DNA from: Tragulus kanchil
Lineage: Eukaryota; Chordata; Mammalia; Artiodactyla; Tragulidae
Direction of reading: 5' to 3'
Assembly: GCA_022376925.1 (NCBI GenBank)
Contig: JAIOJX010000025.1
Coordinates: forward strand, 95,383,608-95,447,607
DNA length: 64,000 nucleotides
Shown here piece by piece: positions 23,660 to 36,718 of the stretch. The position numbers and the translations under genes were made by a program. Positions within the stretch are counted from its first letter, which is position 1. Every line of letters starts with the position of its first letter. A model generated the notes under the pieces. It was not told the DNA's origin and made no database searches. It worked only from the letters and a program-made list of their open reading frames with translations.

Positions 23660-23860
23660 AGATCTTTACATATGTATATGAATATGAATATATTCATGCA
23701 TATATATGTATGAATTTTGATATATTTGTATATTCATGAATATATAAACATATGTATGTGAATATATATGACTATATTCATGTGAATATATTCATACATA
23801 TATGAATATATGTATCTATGTGTATGGATATATATATCCATGTGTATATGAATAAGAATT
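23660..23860. repeat. ATATG/CATAT-rich low-complexity tract with many short palindromes
   Basis: About 200 bases built from TATATG, ATATTCATG and CATATATG, giving many self-complementary words. Repeated at 25115-25310 by the duplication. It would form hairpins readily, and may be a former microsatellite. Confidence 0.85.
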
Positions 23861-24181
23861 GAATAAATAATGTTATCTTCCAAAAGACATATTTCTAACA
23901 GAAAATGCAAATTCATTTGCAAGATACTTCCCTTTATAGGAGATAGACATTTCCTCCACCTACTCATTGTGATGACACTGGACTCAGTGACTCTTTTCCA
24001 ATCAATAGATTATGGAAATAGTAGCTTTATAGAGACATGCAAAACACTACCTTAATCTTGGAAATTTGGTTACACCTTCCATGATAAGAGATGACATTTT
24101 CTTCTAAAATCCTTTAACTCTCGTCTACTCATAAATTTAAAAAACACTTTCCAAAATATAGAGATACTTTGAAAATCAAGA

Positions 24182-24520
24182 GGGTTTCCCTGGTGGTCCA
24201 GTGGGTAAGGACACCACCTTGCAGTGCAAGGGGTGCTGGTTTGATCCCTGGCCTGGGAAGATCCCACATGCCGCAGAGCGGCTGGACCGATGTGTCCAAT
24301 TACCGAGCAGGAGCTCTGAGCGCAAGTGCCCAGAGCCTGTGCTCAGCAAAAACAGAAGCCAGTGCGATGGGAGGCCCATACGGGCCAAAGAACAAAGATG
24401 AATGAAAATAGATAAATGAAAGACCAATAGAAGTGGCCCACCTGCCCCCTCCGTCCCCACCCTACCCCCTCCTCACCCCACCCCCTAAAAATAAATAAAT
24501 AAATAAATCTAAAAAAAAAA
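24182..24520 (+). mobile_element. CHR-type SINE with extended 3' domain and target-site duplication
   Basis: A full SINE. The head has an A-box region ('gtggtccagtgggtaagg') and a B-box ('ggtttgatccctgg'), followed by the CHR-like body, the extra 3' domain ('gaaagaccaatagaagtggcc'), a CT-rich stretch and a (TAAA)n tail. Flanks 'aaaatcaaga' (24172-24181) and 'aaaatcatga' (24521-24530) form an imperfect target-site duplication. Confidence 0.88.
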
Positions 24521-25635
24521 AAAATCATGAGGCCTCCTCCCCACTGCCGAGGTCATGAACAACTAGGAAAGACTGAGGATGTGGCACAGAGCCTGGGAAA
24601 AAGCATGCCTAAATAAAATGTGGTCTTCAGAACTGGACCCAGGGGTTTTGGTGACAATACTTCAGGTATGTAAACAACCTAACAACCTAAATGACCATCA
24701 ACAATTAAATGCTGGAATGAAATATATAGTGTGTTTGTATATATATGTATATTTAAGTAAATTTATATATAATACAATGGACTATTATTTCAGCCATGAG
24801 AAAAAGGAAGTTTCAACAACATGGACAAACCCAGAGATAATTATGCTAAGTGAAATAACCCAAACAGATATAGCATACTGGTACTGTCTCACTTTTATGT
24901 GCAATATAAAATTTTTAAAAATCCATTTCATAAAGAAACAAAGGCATTTCACAAATGTTTATGTCTTTGGAATTGGGTCATGGAAATTTTTTTGACCTTT
25001 GATTGCATTGTGTTTTCCTTTTATTTATGCTTCTTGGTTGATTTGCATTATTTCTGTACATTTTGAAAAAGAGCTGCTTATACTAGTCTTTATGGAAGGT
25101 TGTTAACTAGAAAGATCTTTACATATGTATATGAATATGAATATATTCATGCATATATATGTATGAATTTTGATATATTTGTATATTCATGAATATATAA
25201 ACATATGTATGTGAATATATATGACTATATTCATGTGAATATATTCATACATATATGAATATATGTATCTATGTGTATGGATATATATATCCATGTGTAT
25301 ATGAATAAGAATTGAATAAATAATGTTATCTTCCAAAAGACATATTTCTAACAGAAAAATGCAAATTCATTTGCAAGATACTTCCCTTTATAGGAGATAG
25401 ACATTTCCTCCACCTACTCATTGTGATGACACTGGACTCAGTGACTCTTTTCCAATCAATAGATTATGGAAATAGTAGCTTTATAGAGACATGCAAAACA
25501 CTACCTTAATCTTGGAAATTTGGTTACACCTTCCATGATAAGAGATGACATTTTCTTCTAAAATCCTTTAACTCTCGTCTACTCATAAATTTAAAAAACA
25601 CTTTCCAAAATATAGAGATACTTTGAAAATCAAGA

Positions 25636-25973
25636 GGGTTTCCCTGGTGGTCCAGTGGGTAAGGACACCACCTTGCAGTGCAAGGGGTGCTGGTTTGATC
25701 CCTGGCCTGGGAAGATCCCACATGCCGCAGAGCGGCTGGACCGATGTGTCCAATTACCGAGCAGGAGCTCTGGAGCGCAAGTGCCCAGAGCCTGTGCTCT
25801 GCGAAAACAGAAGCCATTGCGATGGGAGGCCCATACGGGCCAAAGAACAAAGATGAATGAAAATAGATAAATGAAAGACCAATAGAAGTGGCCCACCTGC
25901 CCCCTCCCTCCCCACCCTACCCCCTCCTCACCCCACCCCCTAAAAATAAATAAATAAATAAATCTAAAAAAAA
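25636..25973 (+). mobile_element. CHR-type SINE, duplicate of 24182-24520
   Basis: The same insertion copied by direct duplication pair 8. It differs at several bases, for example 'gctctggagcgcaag' against 'gctctgagcgcaag', and 'gtgctctgcgaaaac' against 'gtgctcagcaaaaac'. Confidence 0.85.
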
Positions 25974-26698
25974 AAAAAATCATGAGGCCTCCTCCCCACT
26001 GCCGAGGTCATGAACAACTAGGAAAGACTGAGGATGTGGCACAGAGCCTGGGAAAAAGCATGCCTAAATAAAATGTGGTCTTCAGAACTGGACCCAGGGG
26101 TGAAAAGTAGTATTAGAAATGGTGACATATTAGTAGAACCTGTAGTTGAGCTCATGATAATGTACTGGTGTTGGTTTTTTGTTGTTGATAAACATCTTTT
26201 CAGCGAACCTAAATGTAGCTAGAATAAAACTTCACATAAAAATCTCAATTTATTACAGTAATTACCATAATTTATAATACGTGATTGCCTCCATTTATGT
26301 TAATATCCTCATCTTCTTTCTTGAATGCATCTTGCTTGCCCTTTGTGATTTTAACAGCAATGGGGCTTCTCATTAAACAAAACAGATTTAGGTCTCTGTC
26401 TTAGAAATTGTTACTACTATATTGATCCAAGCTTAATGAATGGAAACTATCAATTTGGTTCTACAACTGGAAATTCAGGAGCCTGCCTGCAAGCCAGTTG
26501 CTTATCAGAAGATCCAAGTAATATGAAGACTTAATCCAAAATAATCTACCATGAAAACAGTCCCCAACGACAGTCTATTTTATACAGACAAAAAAAAAAA
26601 TTACAACACCAAAAAATTATTTAGGTTTAGTTCTCACTGTATTTTTTTCAGCTTTACTGAAACATAATTGGCCAATAAAATTGTAACATTTGAAGCAT

Positions 26699-26918
26699 GC
26701 AAAGAAAGTGAAAGTGTTAGTCACTCATTTGTGTCTGACTCCTTGTGACTCCATGGACTGTAGCCCACCAAGGTTCTGTATCCATGGAGTTTTCCAGGCA
26801 AGACTACTGGAGTGGGTAACCATTCCCTTCTCCATGGGATCTTCCCAACCCAGGGATTCAACATGGGTCTCCTGCATTGCAGGCAGATTCTTTACCTTCT
26901 GAGCCACCAGAGAAGCCC
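26699..26918 (-). mobile_element. Bov-tA SINE
   Basis: Minus-strand ruminant SINE. The tRNA-Glu-like head at the right ('ggttcaatccctgg' type, here decayed) is followed by the BovB-related tail, seen as 'gtctgactccttgtgactccatgg' on the plus strand. The target-site duplication 'atttgaagcat'/'atctgaagcat' lies at 26688-26698 and 26919-26929. Diagnostic of Ruminantia. Confidence 0.95.
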
Positions 26919-27790
26919 ATCTGAAGCATATAGCATGATAATTCTATGTGTGTGTTTATATAATATATAAATATATCATATCTAATATATATAATTTCAT
27001 GAGAACATTTTTTAAAGTTTTTCTTATACAGTGTAGCAAATCAATTCTATTAGTCTTGTTACATAGTAGATTCTTAGACTTTTTTCACCTTACAACTGAA
27101 AGTTTGTACTTTCATACCAACTTTATTTTCCTATCCCTAGGTATGCCTGGTAAATGTACTTCTACCTTTTATGAGTTGACATGTTTATGTCCTGTGTAAA
27201 TGTATTAGAAATGGTGACATATTAGTAGAACCTGTAGTTGAGCTCATGATAATGTACTGGTGTTGGTTTTTTGTTGTTGATAAACATCTTTTCAGCGAAC
27301 CTAAATGTAGCTAGAATAAAACTTCACATAAAAATCTCAATTTATTACAGTAATTACCATAATTTATAATACGTGATTGCCTCCATTTATGTTAATATCC
27401 TCATCTTCTTTCTTGAATGCATCTTGCTTGCCCTTTGTGATTTTAACAGCAATGGGGCTTCTCATTAAACAAAACAGATTTAGGTCTCTGTCTTAGAAAT
27501 TGTTACTACTATATTGATCCAAGCTTAATGAATGGAAACTATCAATTTGGTTCTACAACTGGAAATTCAGGAGCCTGCCTGCAAGCCAGTTGCTTATCAG
27601 AAGATCCAAGTAATATGAAGACTTAATCCAAAATAATCTACCATGAAAACAGTCCCCAACGACAGTCTATTTTATACAGACAAAAAAAAAAATTACAACA
27701 CCAAAAAATTATTTAGGTTTAGTTCTCACTGTATTTTTTTCAGCTTTACTGAAACATAATTGGCCAATAAAATTGTAACATTTGAAGCAT

Positions 27791-28010
27791 GCAAAGAAAG
27801 TGAAAGTGTTAGTCACTCATTTGTGTCTGACTCCTTGTGACTCCATGGACTGTAGCCCACCAAGGTTCTGTATCCATGGAGTTTTCCAGGCAAGACTACT
27901 GGAGTGGGTAACCATTCCCTTCTCCATGGGATCTTCCCAACCCAGGGATTCAACATGGGTCTCCTGCATTGCAGGCAGATTCTTTACCTTCTGAGCCACC
28001 AGAGAAGCCC
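27791..28010 (-). mobile_element. Bov-tA SINE, duplicate of 26699-26918
   Basis: Base-for-base repeat of the previous SINE with its flanks, at an offset of 1092. Not an independent insertion. Confidence 0.93.
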
Positions 28011-28175
28011 ATCTGAAGCATATAGCATGATAATTCTATGTGTGTGTTTATATAATATATAAATATATCATATCTAATATATATAATTTCATGAGAACAT
28101 TTTTTAAAGTTTTTCTTATACAGTGTAGCAAATCAATTCTATTAGTCTTGTTACATAGTAGATTCTTAGACTTTT

Positions 28176-30366
28176 TTCACCTTACAACTGAAAGTTTGTA
28201 CTTTCATACCAACTTTATTTTCCTATCCCTAGGTATGCCTGGTAAATGTACTTCTACTCTGATTCTATGAGTTGACATGTTTTTATTTTTAGATTCCACA
28301 TATAAGTGATAAAGTATCTGTCTTTATCTGGTTTAAGTCATTTAATGTCTTCAAGGTCCAACCATGGTCCAATCCTTCCACAAGCCTGGATAATATATAA
28401 TTGTATTTTTATACCACATCTGCTTTATTCATCGTCAATGGATAGACACTTAAACTGCTTCCTTTTATTGTATATTGTAGATAATGCTGAGGTGAACATG
28501 GTAGTACACATATCATTGATATCCTGTTTTCTTTTACTTTGGATATATGTCCAGAAGTGGGATTGCTAAATCATACTGTAGTTAAAATTTTATTTATTCA
28601 GAAACCTCCATACTGTTTTCCATAATGGATATACCATTTTGCATTCCTCCAGCACAAGAGTTCACTTTTATCCACATCCTTGAAAATAATTGTTCCTTCT
28701 GATATCTATTTCATGATACCTATCCCAACTAGTGGAAAATGATGTCGCATTATGGTTCTGACATGCAATTGCCTGTGATTAGTGACGTGTGGAGTACCTC
28801 TTCCTGAACCTGTTGATATTGAGAAACGTCTTTTCAATTCCTCCATGTTGTAATCAAAATGTTTTTTGTTGGGTTATAAGTTTATTTTATTAATATTTTT
28901 TTCAGAATTCTGACTTTATGGCTGCTCTGTGTGGCTTGCATGACCTTAGTTCCCTGACTTGGGATCAAACCAAGGCCTATGGCATTGAGAGCACTGAAAC
29001 ATAAACCCTGGAAGGCCAGGGGAAATTTCCCCAAATTTTAAGTTTTTATATGCTTGTAAATTATGTCTCTAAAGGGTTACTATCCAAAATCTTTTTTTGC
29101 CAGTTCGGTACATTGCCTTTTCATGTCTTTTGCTGGTTTGCTTTGTAGTGAAATTGTTTATAAATTTAAATATTCTCTGTGTATTTTTGCTTTTGGTATT
29201 GAATTCAACAATATCAAAAAGTCATTGTCAAGATCTATCTTAAGGAGTTTTTTCTTTCTGGGTTTTCTATGCGTACTATTTTCACCTTACAACTGAAAGT
29301 TTGTACTTTCATACCAACTTTATTTTCCTATCCCTAGGTATGCCTGGTAAATGTACTTCTACTCTGATTCTATGAGTTGACATGTTTTTATTTTTAGATT
29401 CCACATATAAGTGATAAAGTATCTGTCTTTATCTGGTTTAAGTCATTTAATGTCTTCAAGGTCCAACCATGGTCCAATCCTTCCACAAGCCTGGATAATA
29501 TATAATTGTATTTTTATACCACATCTGCTTTATTCATCGTCAATGGATAGACACTTAAACTGCTTCCTTTTATTGTATATTGTAGATAATGCTGAGGTGA
29601 ACATGGTAGTACACATATCATTGATATCCTGTTTTCTTTTACTTTGGATATATGTCCAGAAGTGGGATTGCTAAATCATACTGTAGTTAAAATTTTATTT
29701 ATTCAGAAACCTCCATACTGTTTTCCATAATGGATATACCATTTTGCATTCCTCCAGCACAAGAGTTCACTTTTATCCACATCCTTGAAAATAATTGTTC
29801 CTTCTGATATCTATTTCATGATACCTATCCCAACTAGTGGAAAATGATGTCGCATTATGGTTCTGACATGCAATTGCCTGTGATTAGTGACGTGTGGAGT
29901 ACCTCTTCCTGAACCTGTTGATATTGAGAAACGTCTTTTCAATTCCTCCATGTTGTAATCAAAATGTTTTTTGTTGGGTTATAAGTTTATTTTATTAATA
30001 TTTTTTTCAGAATTCTGACTTTATGGCTGCTCTGTGTGGCTTGCATGACCTTAGTTCCCTGACTTGGGATCAAACCAAGGCCTATGGCATTGAGAGCACT
30101 GAAACATAAACCCTGGAATGCCAGGGAATTCCCAAGTTTTAAGTTTTTTATATGCTTGTAAATTATGTCTCTAAAGGGTTACTATCCAAAATCTTTTTTT
30201 GCCAGTTCTGTACATTGCCTTTTCATGTCTTTTGATGGTTTACTTTGTAGTGAAAAAGATTATAAATTGAAATATTCTCTGTGTATTTTTGCTTTTGGTA
30301 TTGAATTCAACAATAACAAAAAGTCATTGTCAAGATCTATCTTAAGGAGTCTTTCCTTTCTGGGTT
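28176..30366 (+). repeat. Direct duplication pair 10 (28176-29278 / 29279-30366)
   Basis: Offset 1102-1105. Its left end overlaps the end of pair 9, so the 'caccttacaactgaaag' stretch occurs three times (27087, 28178, 29283). Copy 1 shows extra substitutions in its last 200 bases. Confidence 0.95.
28905..29033 (-). mobile_element. Decayed CHR-type SINE fragment
   Basis: 'gcttgcatgaccttagttccctgac' and 'gggatcaaaccaaggcctatggc' match the reverse complement of a CHR SINE head and body. Heavily diverged. Repeated at about 30010-30135 by pair 10. Confidence 0.7.
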
Positions 30367-32537
30367 TTATTTCAGATCTTAAGTTTAGGCCTTTAATCCA
30401 TTTTTATTAATAGCTTGATTTTGTGTAAGATATAAGAGGGGTCCAGTTTTTTGTGTGTTTTTTTTGATATTGCTATTGATTTCCAAACACCACGTGCTGA
30501 AGAGACTATCTCTTCACCATTGTATATTCCTTGGTCTTTGTCATAAATTAATAGAGCATACACGTGAGCTTCTTTTCCACTGATGAATGTTTTTATGCCA
30601 TTACCATACTGATTTATTATAGCTCTGTAGTTTAGTTGAAAGTTAGGGTGAGTGAGGGACTTCCCTGTTTAAGACTTCATGCTCCCACTTCAGAGGGCAT
30701 GGATCTGACCCCTAGTCAGGAACTAAGGTCCCACCTGCTGCATGGTGTGGACAAAAATAAATAATAAAGACATGTAATGCTTCCAGTTTTGTTATGTTTC
30801 CTCAAGATTGTTTCAGCTTTTGTGGTTTCCATATCAATTCTAGGATTCTTTTCTATTTTTTGTGAAAATTGCCATTATAATTTTGATATAAATGGCACTG
30901 AATCTATAGATATTTCGGAGTAGTATGAGTAATTTATCAATATTAGTACTCCCAATCTATGAGCATGGAACATCTTTCCATTATGTGTCTTCATTTCCTT
31001 TCATCAATATTTTATAGCTTGCTGTATAAATATTACACTTCCTTCTTCAAATTTGTTCCTGTGTATTTGTTTTTGATGTAATATTTCTGACTGTATGTTG
31101 TGCTTATGTAGGAAAGCAAATGCTTTTTTAATATTGATTTTATATCCTGCAAATTTCCTAAATTTATTAATCCTAGTAAAATTAGGGGGAGGATTGAGAC
31201 ACTGAAAATTGAGACAGTTTTCATTCTAACTTTCCTTCTTGGATGCCTTTTACTCTTTTCTTGTCTAATTGTTTTAACCAGGACATCTACTGTTATGTTA
31301 GATAAATCTAACAGAATGGTTATCACTGTCTTGTTCTGATCATAGAACAAAAGCTTTCAGCTTTTCCCCATAGTACCATAATGAATATTATGTTGATAGT
31401 CTCTTAATTAAAAATTTCTCTGTGTATTTTGCTTTTGGTATTCAATAACAAAAAGTCATTGTCAAGATCTATCTTAAGGAGTCTTTCCTTTCTGGGTTTT
31501 ATTTCAGATCTTAAGTTTAGGCCTTTAATCCATTTTTATTAATAGCTTGATTTTGTGTAAGATATAAGAGGGGTCCAGTTTTTTGTGTGTTTTTTTTGAT
31601 ATTGCTATTGATTTCCAAACACCACGTGCTGAAGAGACTATCTCTTCACCATTGTATATTCCTTGGTCTTTGTCATAAATTAATAGAGCATACACGTGAG
31701 CTTCTTTTCCACTGATGAATGTTTTTATGCCATTACCATACTGATTTATTATAGCTCTGTAGTTTAGTTGAAAGTTAGGGTGAGTGAGGGACTTCCCTGT
31801 TTAAGACTTCATGCTCCCACTTCAGAGGGCATGGATCTGACCCCTAGTCAGGAACTAAGGTCCCACCTGCTGCATGGTGTGGACAAAAATAAATAATAAA
31901 GACATGTAATGCTTCCAGTTTTGTTATGTTTCCTCAAGATTGTTTCAGCTTTTGTGGTTTCCATATCAATTCTAGGATTCTTTTCTATTTTTTGTGAAAA
32001 TTGCCATTATAATTTTGATATAAATGGCACTGAATCTATAGATATTTCGGAGTAGTATGAGTAATTTATCAATATTAGTACTCCCAATCTATGAGCATGG
32101 AACATCTTTCCATTATGTGTCTTCATTTCCTTTCATCAATATTTTATAGCTTGCTGTATAAATATTACACTTCCTTCTTCAAATTTGTTCCTGTGTATTT
32201 GTTTTTGATGTAATATTTCTGACTGTATGTTGTGCTTATGTAGGAAAGCAAATGCTTTTTTAATATTGATTTTATATCCTGCAAATTTCCTAAATTTATT
32301 AATCCTAGTAAAATTAGGGGGAGGATTGAGACACTGAAAATTGAGACAGTTTTCATTCTAACTTTCCTTCTTGGATGCCTTTTACTCTTTTCTTGTCTAA
32401 TTGTTTTAACCAGGACATCTACTGTTATGTTAGATAAATCTAACAGAATGGTTATCACTGTCTTGTTCTGATCATAGAACAAAAGCTTTCAGCTTTTCCC
32501 CATAGTACCATAATGAATATTATGTTGATAGTCTCTT
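30274..32537 (+). repeat. Direct duplication pair 11 (30274-31405 / 31406-32537)
   Basis: Offset 1132. Copy 2 starts with deletions ('tgtatttttgcttttgg' became 'tgtattttgcttttgg'; 'ttgaattcaacaataac' became 'ttcaataac'). The rest is identical. Confidence 0.96.
30655..30775 (+). mobile_element. Decayed CHR-type SINE
   Basis: 'gggacttccctgtttaagacttcatgc' through 'ctagtcaggaactaaggtccc' to an A-rich tail with 'aaaataaataataaa'. An old tRNA-derived SINE without the extended 3' domain seen in the young copies. Repeated at about 31787-31907. Confidence 0.75.
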
Positions 32538-32809
32538 CAGCACGTGGTGTTTGCTATGTGGCCATTATTATGTTGAGGTACATTTCCTTCTATATTCAAT
32601 TGGTTTAGAGTTCTTTTTTTTATCATGAATATGTATTGAATTTTGCCCAAATCTCAATGCACCTGTTAAAATACAAATGCAAAAGTTCTCAGCAAAAGTC
32701 TAACCAAATTCAGCATCAAATCTAAAATATTATGTATCATTATCATGTGGAATTTAACCGTGTCATGGAAAGTTGGCACAACCTTATTGTTATATACTTA
32801 CATTGTTAT

Positions 32810-32870
32810 ATACTATAGTATATATATGATATATACAAATTCTATCTATCTATATATATCAATAAGAGTG
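32810..32870. repeat. TA/TATC-rich microsatellite
   Basis: 'tatactatagtatatatatgatata' type repeats, with a short (ATCT)n part. Confidence 0.8.
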
Positions 32871-33015
32871 ATATACAATGGTAATATGATGGAGAATATC
32901 AATATATGATCCTTCAGTAGATACAGAAAAACCATTTGACAAAATGCAGTGCCCTTTTTTAACAAAAGCTCTGAAATTGGGGACTGAAAGAGGATACCTC
33001 AAAACAAGGCCGTAA

Positions 33016-33279
33016 CAGTGGACATATGGACATTGTGGGGAAGGAAAAGTGGGTGAGAGGCATAAAGGAAGTAGCATGAAGGTCTGTACTATCACATGTG
33101 AAGAAAATAGCTATAGTCATTGCTCTGTGAGAAAAGGGGATCCTGCAGGGGTGCTGTGTGATGGTCAGGAGGGGTGGGATGAGGGGATATACATATGACT
33201 AATCTGGGAACATACATATCTGTAAACAATAAAACTCTGTAAAAGTTAAAAGTAAAATAAAAGTTAAAAAGAAAAAACA
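33016..33279 (+). mobile_element. Very short L1 insertion consisting of 3' UTR only
   Basis: About 264 bases whose text is the plus-strand equivalent of the 3' UTR of the young L1 at 5530-5900, ending in an A-rich tail. It is flanked by 'acaaggccgtaa' (33004-33015) and 'acaaggccataa' (33280-33291), an 11/12 target-site duplication. It interrupts the older L1 ORF2. Confidence 0.88.
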
Positions 33280-33880
33280 ACAAGGCCATAAACAGTACAG
33301 ACCTGCAACTAACTTTGTACCTAATGGTGAAAAACAAAGCTTTTCCTTTAAAATCAGGAACAAGAGTATCCACATTCACTATTCCTATTAAAGACAGTAC
33401 TTGTAGTGCTAACAAGAAGAATCTGACACACAAAAAAATTTTTAAATGGCATCCATAATGGAGAGGAAAAAGCAAAGCTTTCTCTATTTTCAGAAAATAA
33501 GATTTTATATATGACTCCCCCCAAAATGGTAGAACTAATACGTGAATTCAGTCAAGTTGGAGGATACAGAATCAACATACAAAAATCAGTTGCAAAACTT
33601 TACACTATTAACAAAATATTTGAAAGAAATAAATAATCCCACTTACAATATGAGAAAAATACCTAAAAATAAATTTATCCAAGAGAGTGAAAGCTGTCTG
33701 TACTGAAAACTATAAGACATTAAGGGAAGAAATTGAAGACAATACAAATAAATGTTAAGAGAGTCTTTGCCCATGAATTAAAAGAATATTGTTAAAATGA
33801 CCATGTATCCCAAAGCAATATGGAAATTCAGTGCAATCCCTATCAAAGTGTCAGTAGCATTTTTCATAGAAATAGGGACG

Positions 33881-35979
33881 AAAAATTCTAAAATTGGCAT
33901 GGAACCACAAACGAATTCAAACAGCAAAAGTAATCATAAAGAAGAAAAAATTGGAGGCTGTGTGCTTCAAGATTTCAAATTCTGTTACAGAGTTATGGTA
34001 ATAAAGACAGTAATAGTATTGACATAAGAAGAAATATGTTTCAATGGAAAATAAATAAACCTAAGCATATACAGTCAATTAACTGAACACACAATGAGAA
34101 AATTCAATAGTCTCTAATAAATGTTGTTGAGAAAACTGGAAGCCATGTACAGAAAAGTGAAACTGGATCACTATCTTACACCACACACAACAATAACTTA
34201 AATTGGGTTGAATATCTGAATGGAAGATGCAAAACCATAAAACTCATAGAAGAAAATAGAAGTGCCATAAGTTCTTTGACTTAGGTCTTAAAGATGATTT
34301 TTTGAATCTAACCAAAAAAGGGAAAGCAACAAAAGCCAAGTATAGGACATCAAAGTTTAAAAAAGAAAATTATGCACAAAGGAACCATCCACAAAATCAA
34401 AAGGCAGCCTACTGAGAGAAGATATTTGCACATCATATACAAATAAAGGGCTAATAAACACAATGTTAAAATTCATACAGCTCAATAATGAGAAAACAAA
34501 CAAAAAATACAAATAATCCTGCTAAAAACTGCTCTTGGCACAGATGTAAATTATACATTTTTCTTCCCAAAATAGAAGGCCAACAAGCACATGAGAAGAT
34601 TCTCAGCATCACTTACAATTAGGAAAATGCACATCAAAACCACAATGACATATCACCTCACACCTGGCTACTATAAAAAAATAAAAAGTGGTGACAAGAA
34701 TGTGAGTAAAAGGACATCTTAGCATTCTGTTGGTAAGAATGTAAACAGATTTAGTCACTATGGAAAACAGAATGGAAATTCCTCAAAAAATTAAAAATAT
34801 AACTACTATACAATAATGTAATGTCACTTCTGGATATTTCTCTGGAAAAAAAGCATACACTAATTGGAAAATATACATGTATCCTATGTTCATTAGAGCA
34901 TTATTTCCAATAGCCAAGATATGCAAACAGAAAAATTCTAAAATTGGCATGGAACCACAAAGAATTCAAACAGCAAAAGTAATCATAAAGAAGAAAAAAT
35001 TGGAGGCTGTGTGCTTCAAGATTTCAAATTCTGTTACAGAGTTATGGTAATAAAGACAGTAATAGTATTGACATAAGAAGAAATATGTTTCAATGGAAAA
35101 TAAATAAACCTAAGCATATACAGTCAATTAACTGAACACACAATGAGAAAATTCAATAGTCTCTAATAAATGTTGTTGAGAAAACTGGAAGCCATGTACA
35201 GAAAAGTGAAACTGGATCACTATCTTACACCACACACAACAATAACTTAAATTGGGTTGAATATCTGAATGGAAGATGCAAAACCATAAAACTCATAGAA
35301 GAAAATAGAAGTGCCATAAGTTCTTTGACTTAGGTCTTAAAGATGATTTTTTGAATCTAACCAAAAAAGGGAAAGCAACAAAAGCCAAGTATAGGACATC
35401 AAAGTTTAAAAAAGAAAATTATGCACAAAGGAACCATCCACAAAATCAAAAGGCAGCCTACTGAGAGAAGATATTTGCACATCATATACAAATAAAGGGC
35501 TAATAAACACAATGTTAAAATTCATACAGCTCAATAATGAGAAAACAAACAAAAAATACAAATAATCCTGCTAAAAACTGCTCTTGGCACAGATGTAAAT
35601 TATACATTTTTCTTCCCAAAAGAGAAGGCCAACAAGCACATGAGAAGATTCTCAGCATCACTTACAATTAGGAAAATGCACATCAAAACCACAATGACAT
35701 ATCACCTCACACCTGGCTACTATAAAAAAATAAAAAGTGGTGACAAGAATGTGAGTAAAAGGACATCTTAGCATTCTGTTGGTAAGAATGTAAACAGATT
35801 TAGTCACTATGGAAAACAGAATGGAAATTCCTCAAAAAATTAAAAATATAACTACTATACAATAATGTAATGTCACTTCTGGATATTTCTCTGGAAAAAA
35901 AGCATACACTAATTGGAAAATATACATGTATCCTATGTTCATTAGAGCATTATTTCCAATAGCCAAGATATGCAAACAG
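33881..35979 (+). repeat. Direct duplication pair 12 (33881-34930 / 34931-35979)
   Basis: Offset 1049-1050. Near the start of copy 2 a single C is lost ('cacaaacgaattc' became 'cacaaagaattc'). Both copies end in 'gccaagatatgcaaacag'. Confidence 0.96.
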
Positions 35980-36718
35980 CCTAAGAACCACTGATAGTTG
36001 AAATGAAAAAATGTTATCCATAGGTATGTGTATATATACACATATGTGTGTATGTGTAAAAAATGTTATCCATATGTATGTATGTACACATATACACATA
36101 TATACATCCACATATATACATCCACTATAGAAGAATATATGCCTGTGTCTGAATAATTTTCATACACCTATGTACATATATTGGAATACCACTCAGCCAT
36201 AGAACAGAATGAAATATTGCCATTTATGACAGCAAGTTCAGATCATGGGATTATTGGTTTAAGTGACGCATGTCAGATAAAGACATAGTATATTATTTCA
36301 CTATAAAACCTAAAGCCCAAAACTCATAAATACATAGAATAGATTGATTGTGCCAGAAGGGAGGTGTGGTAGAGTGTTGTACAAATTCAAGTGGGGATCA
36401 AGAGCTAAAAATTTCCAGTTATGACATAATGTACAGAATAATATTAGAGATACCAAGGGAATGGTGTGGACCTAACAGAAGCAGAAGAGATTAAGAAGAG
36501 GTGGCGAGAATGCACAGAATAACTTAGAAAAAAGGTTTTAATGACTTGGATAACAATGCTGATGTGATCACTCACCTAGAGCCAACATCCTGAAGCGTGG
36601 AGTCAAGTGGGCCTTAAGAAGCATTACAACAAACAAAGTTAATGGGATGATGGAATTCCCACTGAGTTATTTCAAATCCTAACAGAAGATGCTATTAAAG
36701 TACTACACTCAATATGCC

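Larger units (their letters stand above)
23199..26101 (+). repeat. Direct duplication pair 8 (23199-24653 / 24654-26101)
   Basis: The longest of the set, at an offset of about 1454. It contains an L1 end, an AT-rich palindromic tract and a SINE. The interiors agree apart from single-base indels and a few substitutions in the SINE. Copy 1 diverges after 'ggacccaggggt'. Confidence 0.95.
26109..28290 (+). repeat. Direct duplication pair 9 (26109-27200 / 27201-28290)
   Basis: Offset 1092, with essentially identical interiors including a Bov-tA SINE. Copy 1 is corrupted only at its last 40 bases ('cttctaccttttatgag' against 'cttctactctgattctatgag'). Confidence 0.96.
28256..32640 (-). mobile_element. 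Old L1 3' half, minus strand
   Basis: Minus-strand remains of L1, from the 3' UTR ('ccacatataagtgataaagta', 28299) through ORF2 ('aagtgggattgctaaatcat', 'tttccaaacaccacgtgctg') to about 32640. Two direct duplications (pairs 10 and 11) inflate it to nearly twice its true length. Stops and shifts throughout. The 105-residue open frame (31033-31350 and its duplicate) is a broken ORF2 shadow. Two old CHR-type SINE fragments sit inside. Confidence 0.8.
32641..36466 (+). mobile_element. Old L1 ORF2-to-3'-end, plus strand
   Basis: Starts within the RT region ('atatgatccttcagtagatacagaaaaacc' corresponds to the I(D/S)AEKAFDK motif). It continues through ORF2 ('tgatggttctg', 'gaaattcagtgcaatccctatcaaa') and ends in 3' UTR words by about 36300-36466. 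Stops in every frame. Interrupted by a short L1 3'-UTR insertion (33016-33279) and lengthened by direct duplication pair 12. Confidence 0.8.

Noticed and set aside
23660..23860. CRISPR-like or replication-origin-like repeat array
   Set aside because: The words vary in length and spacing. This is a decayed AT microsatellite in a mammalian genome.
24301..24410. Possible tRNA genes at the SINE heads
   Set aside because: The heads keep A- and B-box-like words, but the rest of the tRNA fold is lost and a SINE body follows.
31033..31350. 105-residue open frame on the minus strand
   Set aside because: A broken L1 ORF2 remnant; the identical copy at 32165-32482 comes from direct duplication pair 11.
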